Positions 8,461-18,111 are shown, numbered from the stretch's first letter. The stretch: 64,000 bases of DNA from Cellulomonas endophytica (GCF_004123805.1 NZ_RWJX01000019.1:1-64000); one strand, 5' to 3'. Program-made: numbers and translations. Notes: generated by a model from the sequence alone, not told the origin.

Positions 8461-8489
8461 TTTACCCCGGCCCGTGTGAGCGCTAACAT
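8461..8489 (+). promoter_or_regulatory. araB promoter overlapped by a LacI-type operator
   Basis: TTTACC (8461-8466), 17 bases, TAACAT (8484-8489) form the promoter. The 14-bp near-palindrome TGTGAGCGCTAACA (8475-8488) overlaps the -10; its halves differ at one position. The half-site GTGAGCGC is that of the ideal lac operator. Confidence 0.75.
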
Positions 8490-8543
8490 GGTCGCGACCC
8501 GGCCGGGCCGCCGTGCCGCGACGACGCGATGGAGAGCCTCCGC

Positions 8544-10169
8544 ATGACCACGTCCGACCCCGCCCCCCGCCCCGCCGGCCCCGACGCCGCCGACGCGTCC
8601 GCCCTCCTCGCCTCCGGCGGCGCCGTGCTCGGCATCGAGCTCGGGTCCACCCGCATCAAGGCCAGCCTCGTGGCCCCCGACGGCACCCCGCTGGCGAGCG
8701 GCAGCCACGACTGGGAGAACCAGTACGTGGACCGGGTCTGGACCTACTCCCTCGACGCGGTGCGCGACGGCCTGAGGGCGTGCGTCGCCGACGTGCTCGC
8801 CGACGCCCAGGGGCGCCACGGCGTGCGTCCCACGACGTTCGCCGCCCTCGGCGTCTCGGCGATGATGCACGGCTACCTGGCGTTCGACGCCGACGGCGAG
8901 CTGCTGGTGCCCTTCCGCACCTGGCGCAACACCAGCACGGAGCGCGCGGCGACCGAGCTCACCGAGCTGCTCGGGTACAACATCCCGCTGCGCTGGTCGA
9001 TCGCGCACCTGTACCAGGCGGTCCTCGACGAGGAGCCGCACCTCGCCCGGATCGCCTCGGTCACGACCCTGGCCGGCTACGTCCACCGGCTGCTCACCGG
9101 CCGCCACGTGCTCGGCGTGGGCGACGCGTCCGGCATGTTCCCGATCGACCCGGCCACGCGCGACTACGACGCCGACCGCCTGGCGCGCGTGGAGAGCCTC
9201 GTCGCCTCCCGCACCGGGCTCAGCGTCACCGCGCTGCTGCCGCAGGTGCTCGTCGCCGGGCAGGACGCGGGCACGCTCACGCCCGAGGGGGCGGCGTTCC
9301 TCGACCCGAGCGGCACCCTGGCCCCGGGTGCCTCCGTCGCCCCGCCGGAGGGCGACGCGGGCACGGGCATGGTGGCCACGAACGCGGTCGCGCGCCGCAC
9401 GGGCAACGTCAGCGTCGGCACGTCGGTGTTCGCGATGGCGGTCCTCGAGCGGCCGCTGTCGCAGGTGCACGGCGAGGTCGACCTCGTGACCACCCCGGCG
9501 GGCGACCTCGTCGCGATGGTGCACTGCAACAACGGGGCGAGCGAGCTCGGCGCCTGGGCGGAGCTGTTCGGCCAGTTCGCCGGCGCGCTGGGGCTCGCGA
9601 CGCCTCCCGACGAGGTCTTCGGGGCGCTGCTGCGCGCCGCGCTGGAGGGCGACGCCGACGGCGGTGGCCTCGTCGCCTACAACTACCTCTCGGGCGAGCC
9701 CGTGACGGGGCTCGCCGAGGGCCGCCCGCTCGTCGTGCGCACGCCCGACAGCCGGCTGACGCTGGCGAACTTCGCGCGCACCCAGGTCTACGGCGTCTTC
9801 GCCACGCTCGCGCTCGGCATGCGCGTGCTCGCCGACGAGGGCGTCGCGCTCGACACCCTGCTCGCGCACGGCGGGCTCTTCCGCACCGCGGGCGTGGCCC
9901 AGCGGCTGCTCGCCGCGGCCGTCGGCACGCCCGTGGCGGTCGGCAGCGGCGCGGGGGAGGGCGGCCCGTGGGGCATGGCCCTGCTCGCGTCCTTCCGCGC
10001 GCACGGCGGCGGCGCGGACCTGGGCGACTGGCTCGCGCGCACGGTGTTCGCCACGGCGGAGACCGTCGTCGTCGAGCCCGACCCCGCCGACGCGGCCGGG
10101 TTCGCCGCCTACCTCGAGCGCTGGACCGCCGGCCTGGCGGTCGAGCGCGCCGCCGCGCGGGCGCTCTGA
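8544..10169 (+). CDS. araB: FGGY-family L-ribulokinase
   Basis: A 541-residue sugar kinase that phosphorylates L-ribulose to L-ribulose-5-phosphate. ATG 8544 is chosen because GGAGAG (8531-8536) lies seven bases before it; ATG 8529 is less likely. The N-terminal FGGY lobe has the phosphate-binding [13 protein letters not shown] near residue 30 and [11 protein letters not shown]. The C-terminal lobe has [21 protein letters not shown] and [15 protein letters not shown]. Assignment to ribulose rather than another ketose rests on the adjacent araD and araA. It is the first gene of an araB-araD-araA operon under a LacI operator. Confidence 0.93.
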   Translation: MTTSDPAPRPAGPDAADASALLASGGAVLGIELGSTRIKASLVAPDGTPLASGSHDWENQYVDRVWTYSLDAVRDGLRACVADVLADAQGRHGVRPTTFAALGVSAMMHGYLAFDADGELLVPFRTWRNTSTERAATELTELLGYNIPLRWSIAHLYQAVLDEEPHLARIASVTTLAGYVHRLLTGRHVLGVGDASGMFPIDPATRDYDADRLARVESLVASRTGLSVTALLPQVLVAGQDAGTLTPEGAAFLDPSGTLAPGASVAPPEGDAGTGMVATNAVARRTGNVSVGTSVFAMAVLERPLSQVHGEVDLVTTPAGDLVAMVHCNNGASELGAWAELFGQFAGALGLATPPDEVFGALLRAALEGDADGGGLVAYNYLSGEPVTGLAEGRPLVVRTPDSRLTLANFARTQVYGVFATLALGMRVLADEGVALDTLLAHGGLFRTAGVAQRLLAAAVGTPVAVGSGAGEGGPWGMALLASFRAHGGGADLGDWLARTVFATAETVVVEPDPADAAGFAAYLERWTAGLAVERAAARAL

Positions 10170-10216
10170 CCTCCCCGGCACGACCGCACCACCCGACGAG
10201 AAGCGAGGCCCGGCAC

Positions 10217-11029
10217 GTGAGCACCAGCACCGTGATCAGCACGGACCCCACCACCTGGGACAGGACGTTCCGCGCCGAGGTGGCGCGCACCCGCGAGGTC
10301 GTCGCCCGCCTGCACGCGGAGCTGCCGCGGTGGGAGCTCGTCGTGTGGACGGCGGGCAACGTGTCCCAGCGCATCCGGCACGCCAGCGGCGACCTCCTCG
10401 TCATCAAGCCCTCGGGCGTGACGTACGACGAGCTGACGCCCGAGGCGATGGTCGTGTGCGACCTGGAGGGGACCCTCGTCGAGGGCGACCGCCAGCCCTC
10501 CAGCGACACCGCCGCGCACGCGTACACCTACGCGCACATGCCCGAGGTCGGCGGGGTCGTGCACACGCACTCCACCTACGCCACGGCGTGGGCGGCGCGC
10601 GCCGAGCCCGTCCCCTGCGTGCTGACGATGATGGCCGACGAGTTCGGCGGGCCGATCCCGATCGGCCCGTTCGCCCTCATCGGCGACGACTCCATCGGGC
10701 AGGGCATCGTCGCCACGCTCGGCGGCGGCCGCTCGCGCGCCGTCCTCATGCAGAACCACGGGCCGTTCACCATCGGCCGCGACGCGAAGGACGCCGTCAA
10801 GGCCGCGGTCATGGTCGAGGAGGTCGCCCGCACGGTGCACGTCAGCCGCCAGCTCGGCGAGCTCGTCCCGATCCCGCAGGCCGACGTCGACGCCCTCTAC
10901 GAGCGGTACCAGTACGTCTACGGCCAGGGCGGCGCCTCGCGCGCGCCGCTGACGGCCGTCGCCGCGCCCGGCAGCACCAGCAGCACCACCTCGAGCAGCA
11001 CCGACACCACCCCGGAGGACGCACGATGA
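10217..11029 (+). CDS. araD: L-ribulose-5-phosphate 4-epimerase
   Basis: A 270-residue class II aldolase/adducin-family protein; it converts L-ribulose-5-phosphate to D-xylulose-5-phosphate, which enters the pentose phosphate pathway. GTG 10217 lies 47 bases after araB and follows a GCGAGG-like site. WTAGNVSQR and [11 protein letters not shown] bind the phosphate end. His116 and His118 in [12 protein letters not shown] are the expected metal ligands, and MQNHGPF carries a further His. Residues after about 235 form a Ser/Thr/Ala-rich tail not needed by the fold. The stop overlaps the araA ATG. Confidence 0.96.
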   Translation: MSTSTVISTDPTTWDRTFRAEVARTREVVARLHAELPRWELVVWTAGNVSQRIRHASGDLLVIKPSGVTYDELTPEAMVVCDLEGTLVEGDRQPSSDTAAHAYTYAHMPEVGGVVHTHSTYATAWAARAEPVPCVLTMMADEFGGPIPIGPFALIGDDSIGQGIVATLGGGRSRAVLMQNHGPFTIGRDAKDAVKAAVMVEEVARTVHVSRQLGELVPIPQADVDALYERYQYVYGQGGASRAPLTAVAAPGSTSSTTSSSTDTTPEDAR

Positions 11030-12534
11030 GCAAGGCCTACGCCGAGAAGGAGATCTGGTTCCTCACCGGGAGCCAGGACCTCTACGGGGAGGAGACGCTC
11101 CGCCAGGTCGCGGAGCAGTCGCAGGCGGTCGCGGCGCTGCTCGACGGCTCCGACGCCGTCCACGCGCGGATCGTGTGGAAGCCCGTCCTCAAGGACTCCG
11201 AGGCCATCCGCCGCGCGGTGCTGGACGCGAACGCCGACGACGCCGTGCTCGGGGTGATCACGTGGATGCACACGTTCTCCCCGGCCAAGATGTGGATCCG
11301 GGGCGTGGACCAGCTCCGCAAGCCGCTGCTGCACCTGCACACGCAGGCGAACGTCGAGCTGCCGTGGGACTCCATCGACTTCGACTTCATGAACCTCAAC
11401 CAGGCCGCCCACGGCGACCGCGAGTACGGGTACATCCTGTCGCGGCTCGGGGTCTCCCGGACCACGGTCGTCGGGCACGCCTCGCACCCGGCCGTCCAGG
11501 CGCGCGTGGGCACCTGGGTCCGCGCCGCGGCCGGCGTCGACGCCACCCGGAACCTGCGCCTGGCCCGGTTCGGCGACAACATGCGCTACGTCGCCGTCAC
11601 GGAGGGCGACAAGACGGAGGCGGAGGTCCGCTTCGGCGTCCAGGTGAACACCTGGGGCGTCAACGAGCTCGTCGCGGCGGTCGAGGCCGTCGAGGACGCG
11701 GCGGTCGACGCGCTCGTCGCCGAGTACGAGGACCTCTACGACGTGGCCGACGAGCTGCGGGCCGGCGGCGCCCGTCACGAGAGCCTGCGCTACGCGGCCC
11801 GCCAGGAGATCGCGCTGGAGGGGTTCCTCACGCAGGTGGGCGCGAAGGCGTTCACGACGACGTTCGAGGACCTCGGCGACCTGCGCCAGCTCCCGGGCCT
11901 GGCCGTCCAGCGACTCATGGCGAAGGGCTACGGCTTCGGCGCCGAGGGCGACTGGAAGACGGCCGTCCTCGTGCGCGCCGCGAAGGTCATGGGCGCGGGC
12001 CTGCCCGGCGGCGCCTCCCTCATGGAGGACTACACCTACGACCTCACGCCCGGCGCGGAGCTCATCCTCGGCGCCCACATGCTCGAGGTCTGCCCCTCCC
12101 TGACGACCGCGAAGCCGCGCGTGGAGATCCACCCGCTCGGCATCGGCGGCAAGGAGGACCCGGTCCGCATGGTGTTCAACGCGGACGCGGGCACCGGCGT
12201 CGTCGTCGCGCTGTCCGACATGCGCGACCGGTTCCGCCTCACGGCGAACGTCGTCGACGTCGTCGTGCCGCCCGCCGACCTGCCGCACCTGCCCGTCGCG
12301 CGCGCCGTCTGGCAGCCCCGCCCCGACTTCTCCACCTCCGCGGAGTGCTGGCTCACCGCGGGCGGAGCGCACCACACGGCGATGTCCACGGCCGTCGGCA
12401 TCGAGGCGTGGGAGATGTTCGCGGACATGTCGGGCGTGGAGCTGCTCGTCATCGACGAGGCGACGACCCGCCGCGGCTTCCGCGACGCCGTGCGCTGGAA
12501 CTCCGTCTACCACCGGATCGCCCAGGCGCTCTGA
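11026..12534 (+). CDS. araA: L-arabinose isomerase
   Basis: A 502-residue enzyme of usual length that converts L-arabinose to L-ribulose with a divalent metal, the first step of the pathway. It begins [18 protein letters not shown], typical of AraA, and contains [15 protein letters not shown] and [23 protein letters not shown] and [11 protein letters not shown] segments of the active-site region. ATG 11026 overlaps the araD stop (ATGA) with GGAGG upstream, so translation is probably coupled. The order B-D-A puts the first enzyme last. Confidence 0.98.
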   Translation: MSKAYAEKEIWFLTGSQDLYGEETLRQVAEQSQAVAALLDGSDAVHARIVWKPVLKDSEAIRRAVLDANADDAVLGVITWMHTFSPAKMWIRGVDQLRKPLLHLHTQANVELPWDSIDFDFMNLNQAAHGDREYGYILSRLGVSRTTVVGHASHPAVQARVGTWVRAAAGVDATRNLRLARFGDNMRYVAVTEGDKTEAEVRFGVQVNTWGVNELVAAVEAVEDAAVDALVAEYEDLYDVADELRAGGARHESLRYAARQEIALEGFLTQVGAKAFTTTFEDLGDLRQLPGLAVQRLMAKGYGFGAEGDWKTAVLVRAAKVMGAGLPGGASLMEDYTYDLTPGAELILGAHMLEVCPSLTTAKPRVEIHPLGIGGKEDPVRMVFNADAGTGVVVALSDMRDRFRLTANVVDVVVPPADLPHLPVARAVWQPRPDFSTSAECWLTAGGAHHTAMSTAVGIEAWEMFADMSGVELLVIDEATTRRGFRDAVRWNSVYHRIAQAL

Positions 12535-12558
12535 CCCGGCGGGGCAGGACCCCCCCAC

Positions 12559-12604
12559 CGACGACGCCCCCGGCCCCGCACGCGCGGGACCGGGGGCGTC
12601 GTCG
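12559..12604. terminator. Bidirectional terminator between araA and the DUF1059 gene
   Basis: A 21-bp stem (12559-12579 with 12584-12604) with one mismatch and a 4-base loop, lying between converging genes. Confidence 0.8.
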
Positions 12605-12618
12605 TGGGACGAGGGGCG

Positions 12619-12789
12619 TCAGGCGTCGACGAGCGAGCGGCGCACCTGCGCGACGAGCTCCGCGGGGATCTCGACGAGCCCGTGGTCGTGCGTGGCGTGC
12701 GCGGCGACCTCGCCGAGGATCTCCTCCTCGGTGCCTCGGAACGCGCGGCCGCAGCCGGGGACGACGTCGCCGCAACGGAAAGCCTTCAT
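12619..12789 (-). CDS. DUF1059 small protein
   Basis: A 56-residue protein. It starts MKAFRCGDVVPGCGRAFRG and contains EEEILGEVAAHATHDHGLVE, the diagnostic pattern of DUF1059 proteins (two cysteines near the N terminus, then an HxxxDHG segment). The frame is read from ATG at 12789 with a GAGAGAGG purine-rich site upstream. The family function is unknown; the Cys and His residues could bind a metal. It faces araA across a shared terminator and is not part of the ara operon. Confidence 0.88.
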   Translation of the reverse strand: MKAFRCGDVVPGCGRAFRGTEEEILGEVAAHATHDHGLVEIPAELVAQVRRSLVDA

Positions 12790-12868
12790 GGGGGTGTGCC
12801 TCTCTCTCGGGTGGTGGCGGAGCGCCGGGGGGTGGTGCCGGTGGTGCGTCGGTGGTGCGGACGTGGGG

Positions 12869-14047
12869 TCAGGCGCTCGCGCGGCGGTCCGCCAGGGCCT
12901 CGACGAGGACGTCGAGGGGCAGCACGCCGAGCACGCGGCCCTCGTCGTCGGTGCAGACGAGCGGGTCGTACCGGTGGGGGCCGGACCGGGCGAGCGCCCG
13001 GCGGAGCACCTCCGGGACGCCCTCGCGCGGGGCGACGGTGGTGGCGGGCGCCCACGTGCCGGCGATCCCGCGGACGTCCGCGACCATGCCGCGGGCGTCG
13101 AGGCGCACGTCGCCGTCCTCGCGCCCGGCGGCCACGACCCGCGCGGGCCGCAGGAGGCTCACGACGTGGTCGCGCAGGGACCGCCGGGCGGAGGTGCGGC
13201 GGATGTGGGCGATGAGCTCCAGGGGCAGCGCGCGCAGCATCGTCGGCTGGGGCCGGGCGAGGACCCACCCCTGCCCGAGCGGCACGCCGAGCCCGATGAG
13301 CGTCTCGAGCTCCTCGCGCGTCTCGATGCCCTCGCCGAGGATCCAGGCGTCCATGCGGCCGGCGAGGTCGCCGAGCAGCTCGACGAGGGAGCGCTTGACG
13401 GGGTCGGCGTCGACGCCGGTGATGAGCACCCGGTCGAGCTTGAGGATGTCGGGGCGCAGCCGGAGCATCTGCTCCAGGCCGGCGTAGCCCGTGCCGACGT
13501 CGTCGATCGCGAGGAGGCCGCCGGCGCCGCGCACGTGCTCCAGGACGCGGTCGGCGACGACGGGGTCGACCATCTGGCTGTGCTCCGTCAGCTCGAGCAC
13601 GGTGCGGGCGAGGTCGCCCGTGCCCTCGAGCACCTCCCGCACGGGACCCTCGCCGAGCAGGTGCGGGTCGAGGTTCACCGTGAGGAACGTGTCGGGCGGC
13701 AGGTCCGCGCGGGCGTCGAGCGCCGTGCGCAGCACGTGCGCCTGGAGCGTGGCGTTGTGGCCCCAGCGCTCGGCGGCCTCGAACCAGACGTCGGGCGCGG
13801 CGCGCCAGGGCCCCTCGAACCGGGAGAGCATCTCGTAGCCGGTCACGAGGCCCGTGGTGAGCTCGACGAGGGGCTGCGGGTGCAGCCGCAGGCGGGCGGG
13901 CTCGCGCAGCACGGCGTCGAGCGCCGCGCGCCAGCGCGGGTCCGCCACCGGCGGCGCGGGCGGCTGGGCCGGCGCGGACGGCGCGGGCAGCGCCGCCGGC
14001 GTGGTGCGGACGGGGGTGGGGACGCCGACGTCGACGAGCTCGACCAC
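12869..14047 (-). CDS. EAL-domain c-di-GMP phosphodiesterase with C-terminal CBS-like region
   Basis: A 392-residue cytosolic protein with no signal peptide or membrane segment. Residues 1-35 are a Pro/Ala-rich leader. The EAL domain (about 40-280) keeps the catalytic set: E72 in YEML, N125 in VNLDP, E152 in LELTE, D182-D183 in IDDVGTG, K203, E239 in GEGIET and Q259 in GQGW, so hydrolysis of c-di-GMP is expected. There is no GGDEF partner domain. Residues 320-392 resemble a CBS-type module. GTG 14047 has a GAGGGG site just upstream. With a chemoreceptor in the same window, a role in motility control is plausible but unproven. Confidence 0.88.
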   Translation of the reverse strand: MVELVDVGVPTPVRTTPAALPAPSAPAQPPAPPVADPRWRAALDAVLREPARLRLHPQPLVELTTGLVTGYEMLSRFEGPWRAAPDVWFEAAERWGHNATLQAHVLRTALDARADLPPDTFLTVNLDPHLLGEGPVREVLEGTGDLARTVLELTEHSQMVDPVVADRVLEHVRGAGGLLAIDDVGTGYAGLEQMLRLRPDILKLDRVLITGVDADPVKRSLVELLGDLAGRMDAWILGEGIETREELETLIGLGVPLGQGWVLARPQPTMLRALPLELIAHIRRTSARRSLRDHVVSLLRPARVVAAGREDGDVRLDARGMVADVRGIAGTWAPATTVAPREGVPEVLRRALARSGPHRYDPLVCTDDEGRVLGVLPLDVLVEALADRRASA

Positions 14048-14185
14048 GGCACCCCCTCGGCTGTCGGCGCCCCGGACGGGTGCCCCTCCCGCCGATCGGC
14101 CCCCCGGCGACCGGCATGAGGGGCCGGACGGGTGACGCAGGGGTGACGGCGGGCGGCCGCGGGTGGTGACGCCGGCGACGGCCCG

Positions 14186-14947
14186 CTACGGGCGGGCAGC
14201 GAAGCGCTCGAGGAGGTCGGCGTTGCCGGAGACGATGAGCAGGTCGTTGGCGGAGATCCGGGTCTCGGGCACGGCGTACACGAAGTCGACGCCCGGGCTC
14301 TTCACGCCGATGACCGTGACGCCGTACCGCTCGCGGATCTTCGACTGGGCGATCGTGAAGCCCTGCGTCTCCTTCGGCGGGCGCATCTTCACCACGGTGA
14401 AGCCGTCCTCGACCTCGATGTAGTCGAGCATCCGCCCCGAGACGAGGTGCGCCACCCGCGCGCCGGCGTCGGCCTCGGGCAGGACCACGTGGTGCGCGCC
14501 GATGCGCCGCAGGATCCGGGCGTGCTCGTTGGAGATCGCCTTCGCCCAGATCTGGGGGACGCCGATGTCGACGAGGTTGCCCGTGATGAGCACGCTCGCC
14601 TCGAGGTAGGAGCCCACCCCCACGACGGCGGTGGGGAAGTCCCGCGCGCCGAGCTGCTCGAGGGCGTCGGGGTTCGTCGCGTCGGCCTCGACGAGGGGCA
14701 GGCGCCCCGACCACTGCGCGATGAGGTCGGGCTGGCGCTCGACCGCGAGGACGTCGCGGCCGAGGCCCTCGAGGGTCTCGGCGATCGCGGAGCCGAAGCG
14801 GCCCAGGCCGATGACGAGCACGCCGCCGCCGGCGGGCGCCTCCTCGCGTCCGGTGCCGCGGTCCCGGGGGCGGGCCGGCTCGCGGCCCTCCCGGGCCTCG
14901 CGCAGGCCGCGCAGACCGCGGACGCGGGGGCGGTCGGTGTCAGCCAA
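14186..14947 (-). CDS. TrkA/KtrA-type potassium channel regulatory subunit
   Basis: A 253-residue cytosolic RCK protein. A charged leader of 40 residues is followed by the RCK_N Rossmann fold with VLVIGLGRFGSAI (nucleotide-binding GLGRFG at 47-52) and acidic E70. An RCK_C domain ends in YAVPETRISANDLLIVSG. It should gate the partner pore in response to nucleotides. The apparent start is a TTG (14947) overlapping the stop of the pore gene; no ATG or GTG lies in frame before the Rossmann fold, so coupled translation is likely. Confidence 0.92.
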   Translation of the reverse strand: MADTDRPRVRGLRGLREAREGREPARPRDRGTGREEAPAGGGVLVIGLGRFGSAIAETLEGLGRDVLAVERQPDLIAQWSGRLPLVEADATNPDALEQLGARDFPTAVVGVGSYLEASVLITGNLVDIGVPQIWAKAISNEHARILRRIGAHHVVLPEADAGARVAHLVSGRMLDYIEVEDGFTVVKMRPPKETQGFTIAQSKIRERYGVTVIGVKSPGVDFVYAVPETRISANDLLIVSGNADLLERFAARP

Positions 14948-16316
14948 TGATCGGCCTCTCCTCGGGGTAGCGGATGACGCGGCGGCGGCTGCGCAGCGCG
15001 AGCGCCGCCGCGAGGGTCATCGTGCCCGTCCGGCCGACGAACATCAGCACGGTGAGCACGTACTTCGCGGGGTCGGGCCAGCCGCCGGGCTCCTGCGTCG
15101 ACAGGCCGCAGGTGGCGAAGGCGGAGATGACCTCGAAGAGCACGATGTCGAGCGTGTAGCCCGTGATCGCCAGCAGCAGCAGCGACGAGACGAGCACGAT
15201 CGTCGCCGAGACGAGCGAGACGGCGATGGCGACCTGGAGGGCGGTGCGCGGGATGCGCCGGCGGAACGCCTCGACGTCCCGGTCGCCGCGGGCCTCCGCG
15301 ACGATCGCCAGGAGCATGACCGCCAGCGTCGTCACCTTGATGCCGCCGGCCGTCGACGCCGAGCCGCCCCCGACGAACATGAGGGCGTCCATGAGCAGCC
15401 AGGTGCCCTCGTGCATCTCGCCGACGTCGACGGTCGAGAAGCCGCCGGAGCGCGGCATGACCCCGGCGAAGAGCGAGGCCAGGAACGTGCCCGCGGCGTC
15501 GAGCGGCTTGAAGGTCCCGGGGTTCGTCCACTCGAACGCCGCGACGAGCACCGCACCGACCACCACGAGGGCCGCGCTCGTCGTGATGGTGAGCTTGGAG
15601 TGCAGGGACCAGCGCCGCGGCTCGCGCAGGCGGCGCAGCACGTCGAGCAGCACGGGGAAGCCCAGGGACCCGATGAAGACCCCGACGATGATGGGCAGCA
15701 GCACCCACCAGTCCGAACCGTAGGGGACCAGGCCCTCGGCCGTGGGCACGAACCCGGCGTTGTTGAAGGCCGAGACCCCGTAGAAGACGGCGTGCCAGGC
15801 GGCGGTCCCGACGCCCTCGCCGTCGATGACGAACCGGGGGAACAGCACGAGCGCGATGGACGCCTCGAGCACGGTCGACGTGAGCACGACGGTCCGCACG
15901 AGCGAGCCGACCTCGCCCAGCCGCGTGAACTTCGTCTCGGACTGCACGAGCAGCCGCTGCGTCAGCCCGATGCGCCGGGACACGGCGGCCCCGAGGATCG
16001 AGGCGAGCGTCATGACGCCGAGGCCGCCGATCTTGATCGCGACGAGGATGACGACGAGGCCGAGCACGGACCAGTACTCGCCGGTCGGGACGACGACGAG
16101 CCCCGTGACCGTGGTCGCGGAGGTGGCGGTGAACAGCGCGTCGACGAAGAGCGGCCGCTCCCCGGACACCGTCGCCCACGGCCCCCACAGGCCGAGCGTC
16201 ACCAGGCCGATGACGGAGGCGAAGACGCCGATCGCGAGCCGGGCGGGGGAGTGGCGGGCCGCCCGGTCGAGGAAGTCGCGCGAGCGGCGGGGCATGGCGA
16301 GCTGGGCGGTGTCCAC
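14940..16316 (-). CDS. TrkH/KtrB-type potassium uptake pore
   Basis: A 458-residue integral membrane protein with four repeated pore units. Selectivity-filter-like sequences are ATSATTVTGL, GVSAFNNAGF, MPRSGGFSTVD and ISAFATCGLS. GTG 16316 is chosen because GGGAGG lies seven bases upstream; an upstream ATG at 16367 has no ribosome site. It mediates potassium uptake with the RCK subunit encoded directly downstream with an 8-base overlap. KtrB type (Na+-dependent) is more likely than TrkH because the partner has a single RCK unit. Confidence 0.93.
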   Translation of the reverse strand: MDTAQLAMPRRSRDFLDRAARHSPARLAIGVFASVIGLVTLGLWGPWATVSGERPLFVDALFTATSATTVTGLVVVPTGEYWSVLGLVVILVAIKIGGLGVMTLASILGAAVSRRIGLTQRLLVQSETKFTRLGEVGSLVRTVVLTSTVLEASIALVLFPRFVIDGEGVGTAAWHAVFYGVSAFNNAGFVPTAEGLVPYGSDWWVLLPIIVGVFIGSLGFPVLLDVLRRLREPRRWSLHSKLTITTSAALVVVGAVLVAAFEWTNPGTFKPLDAAGTFLASLFAGVMPRSGGFSTVDVGEMHEGTWLLMDALMFVGGGSASTAGGIKVTTLAVMLLAIVAEARGDRDVEAFRRRIPRTALQVAIAVSLVSATIVLVSSLLLLAITGYTLDIVLFEVISAFATCGLSTQEPGGWPDPAKYVLTVLMFVGRTGTMTLAAALALRSRRRVIRYPEERPIIG

Positions 16317-16533
16317 GCGTGCGCCTCCCTGCCTCGACCCGCGGCCCCCGGGCGGGACCCGCGCCATCCTGCCGCGTCCGCGCCCGGGACGCGCCGGGAC
16401 GCCCCGGGGCGCGCCCGGGCGGCTGGTCCGCGCCGCCCGCCGCACCGCCCGCCGCACCGCTCGGTCGACACCGGCGCGACGGGGTGCAACGGTGTGGCTC
16501 GTGCGAGCGGGCGAGGGCGGACGGGGCGCGACG

Positions 16534-17703
16534 GTGCGCGTCGTGTGGTCGCCGGAGATGCTCGGCTACGACTTCGGGCACGGGCACCCCATGACGCCCG
16601 AGCGGCTCGACCTCACCCTGCGCCTCGTCGACGCCCTGGGGCTGCTCACGGCGCCCGGCGTCGAGGTCGTCGGCGCCGACCCCGTCGACGACGCGGTGCT
16701 CACGACCGTCCACGAGCCCGCCTACGTGGCGGCGGTCCGGCGCGCGGACGCCGAGGGCGTCACGGACCTCGCCCGGGGCCTGGGCACGGAGGACAACCCC
16801 GTGTTCCCCGGCATGCACGAGGCGTCCGCCCGGGCGGTGGGCGCCTCGCTCGTCGCCGCGCGCGCGGTCTGGGACGGCGAGGTCGCGCACGCGGTCAACG
16901 TCGCGGGCGGGCTGCACCACGCGATGCCGGGCGCGGCGTCGGGCTTCTGCGTCTACAACGACGCGGCGGTGGCGGTGCGGGAGCTGCTGGACGCCGGCGC
17001 CGAGCGGGTGGCCTACGTGGACGTCGACGCCCACCACGGCGACGGCGTGCAGGCCGTCTTCTGGGACGACCCGCGGGTGCTCACGGTGTCGGTGCACGAG
17101 ACGGGCGTCGGCCTGTTCCCGGGGACGGGCCACGCGACCGAGACCGGCGGCGCCGGGGCCGAGGGGTCGGCGGTGAACCTGGCCCTGCCGGCGCGCACGG
17201 ACGACGCGGGGTGGCTGCGCGCCTTCGACGCCGTGGTCCCCGCCGTCCTGCGCGCGTTCGACCCGCAGGTGCTCGTCACGCAGCACGGCTGCGACGCCCA
17301 CCGCGCCGACCCCCTGAGCCACCTGCGCCTGACGGTCGAGGGCCTGCGGGCCGCCGCCGAGCGGCTGCACGACCTGGCGCACGAGCTGTGCGACGGCCGG
17401 TGGGTGGCGCTGGGCGGCGGCGGCTACGCGGTGCTCGACGCCGTGCCGCGGGTGTGGGCGCACCTCGTCGGGGTGGCGGCCCACCACCCCGTCGGCACGA
17501 CCGCCGCCGTGCCCGAGCCGTGGCGCACGCGCGTCGAGGAGCGCACGGGCCACGCCGCCCCGACGCGCATGGGCGACGGGCCCCTCGTCGCGGTCGTGCC
17601 GTGGTCGCGCGGCTGGGACCCCGCGGACGACCTCGACCGGGCCGTCCGGGCCACCCGGACCGCGGTGTTCCCCGCCCTCGGCCTCGACGTCGACCTCGAC
17701 TGA
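16534..17703 (+). CDS. AcuC-like class I histone deacetylase-family protein
   Basis: Length is 389 residues, the usual AcuC size, from GTG 16534; GTG 16492 and 16501 are alternatives. The arginase/deacetylase fold keeps the charge-relay His pair H128-H129 in GLHHAMP, metal ligands D165 and H167 in YVDVDAHHGDG, a third ligand D254 in HGCDAH, and the catalytic tyrosine in GGGGYAV. AcuC proteins deacetylate acetyl-CoA synthetase or polyamine/small-molecule substrates. It is transcribed divergently from the potassium genes and upstream of the BldC-like gene. The substrate cannot be read from sequence. Confidence 0.92.
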   Translation: MRVVWSPEMLGYDFGHGHPMTPERLDLTLRLVDALGLLTAPGVEVVGADPVDDAVLTTVHEPAYVAAVRRADAEGVTDLARGLGTEDNPVFPGMHEASARAVGASLVAARAVWDGEVAHAVNVAGGLHHAMPGAASGFCVYNDAAVAVRELLDAGAERVAYVDVDAHHGDGVQAVFWDDPRVLTVSVHETGVGLFPGTGHATETGGAGAEGSAVNLALPARTDDAGWLRAFDAVVPAVLRAFDPQVLVTQHGCDAHRADPLSHLRLTVEGLRAAAERLHDLAHELCDGRWVALGGGGYAVLDAVPRVWAHLVGVAAHHPVGTTAAVPEPWRTRVEERTGHAAPTRMGDGPLVAVVPWSRGWDPADDLDRAVRATRTAVFPALGLDVDLD

Positions 17704-17744
17704 CGGCCGCGCCGGTCGCGCCCCCACGGGAGGCCCCGTCCCAC

Positions 17745-17750
17745 TACTGT
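17745..17750 (+). promoter_or_regulatory. Candidate -10 box of the BldC-like gene
   Basis: TACTGT in the gap after the deacetylase gene; a start near 17757 would give a leader of about 60 bases. Confidence 0.35.
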
Positions 17751-17818
17751 GTCGCCTGCGCACCCGGACGCGGGCCGCGCGGATGCCGGTGGACCCGGCC
17801 CGGACGAGGATGGCCCCC

Positions 17819-18076
17819 ATGGACGAACCCGCAGACGCCCGCACCGGGGACGGTCCGGCGCGCACGCGGTTCCTCACGGTGCAGGAGGTCGCGGAGACCA
17901 TGCGGGTCTCCAAGATGACCGTGTACCGCCTGCTGCACGCGGGGGAGATGCCCGGCGTGCGGGTCGGCCGCTCGTTCCGCGTGCCCCAGGACGCGCTCGA
18001 GCGCTTCCTCGCGACCTCGCCCGCGGCGCGCCCCGAGGACGGCGGGACCCGGGCCGCCGGACGCCTCTCGTCGTAA
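17819..18076 (+). CDS. BldC-like/excisionase-type HTH DNA-binding protein
   Basis: An 85-residue protein with one MerR-type winged helix at about 17-67: FLTVQEVAETMRVSKMTVYRLLHAGEMPG, then VGRSFRVPQDALERFL. ATG 17819 is preferred to ATG 17810 because GAGGA lies at proper spacing. There is no effector domain. Proteins of this type lie next to bS22 across actinobacteria (Rv0500A in M. tuberculosis as I recall) and resemble the developmental regulator BldC. It is a chromosomal regulator, not a phage excisionase, since no integrase or att site is near. Confidence 0.9.
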   Translation: MDEPADARTGDGPARTRFLTVQEVAETMRVSKMTVYRLLHAGEMPGVRVGRSFRVPQDALERFLATSPAARPEDGGTRAAGRLSS

Positions 18077-18105
18077 GGCCGTCGCGCCGGGGCCCGCGCA
18101 TCGCG

Positions 18106-18111
18106 TAGGGT
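18106..18111 (+). promoter_or_regulatory. Candidate -10 box of the bS22 gene
   Basis: TAGGGT. Transcription from about 18118 would give a leader near 120 bases, in which no clear riboswitch fold was seen. Confidence 0.35.

Noticed and set aside
12449..12775. A 108-codon minus-strand frame next to araA
   Set aside because: Arg-rich and without family features; the overlapping DUF1059 frame (12619-12789) is the true gene.
17819..18076. Phage or plasmid excisionase indicating a mobile element
   Set aside because: BldC-type proteins beside bS22 are conserved chromosomal genes; no integrase, att repeats or tRNA are present.
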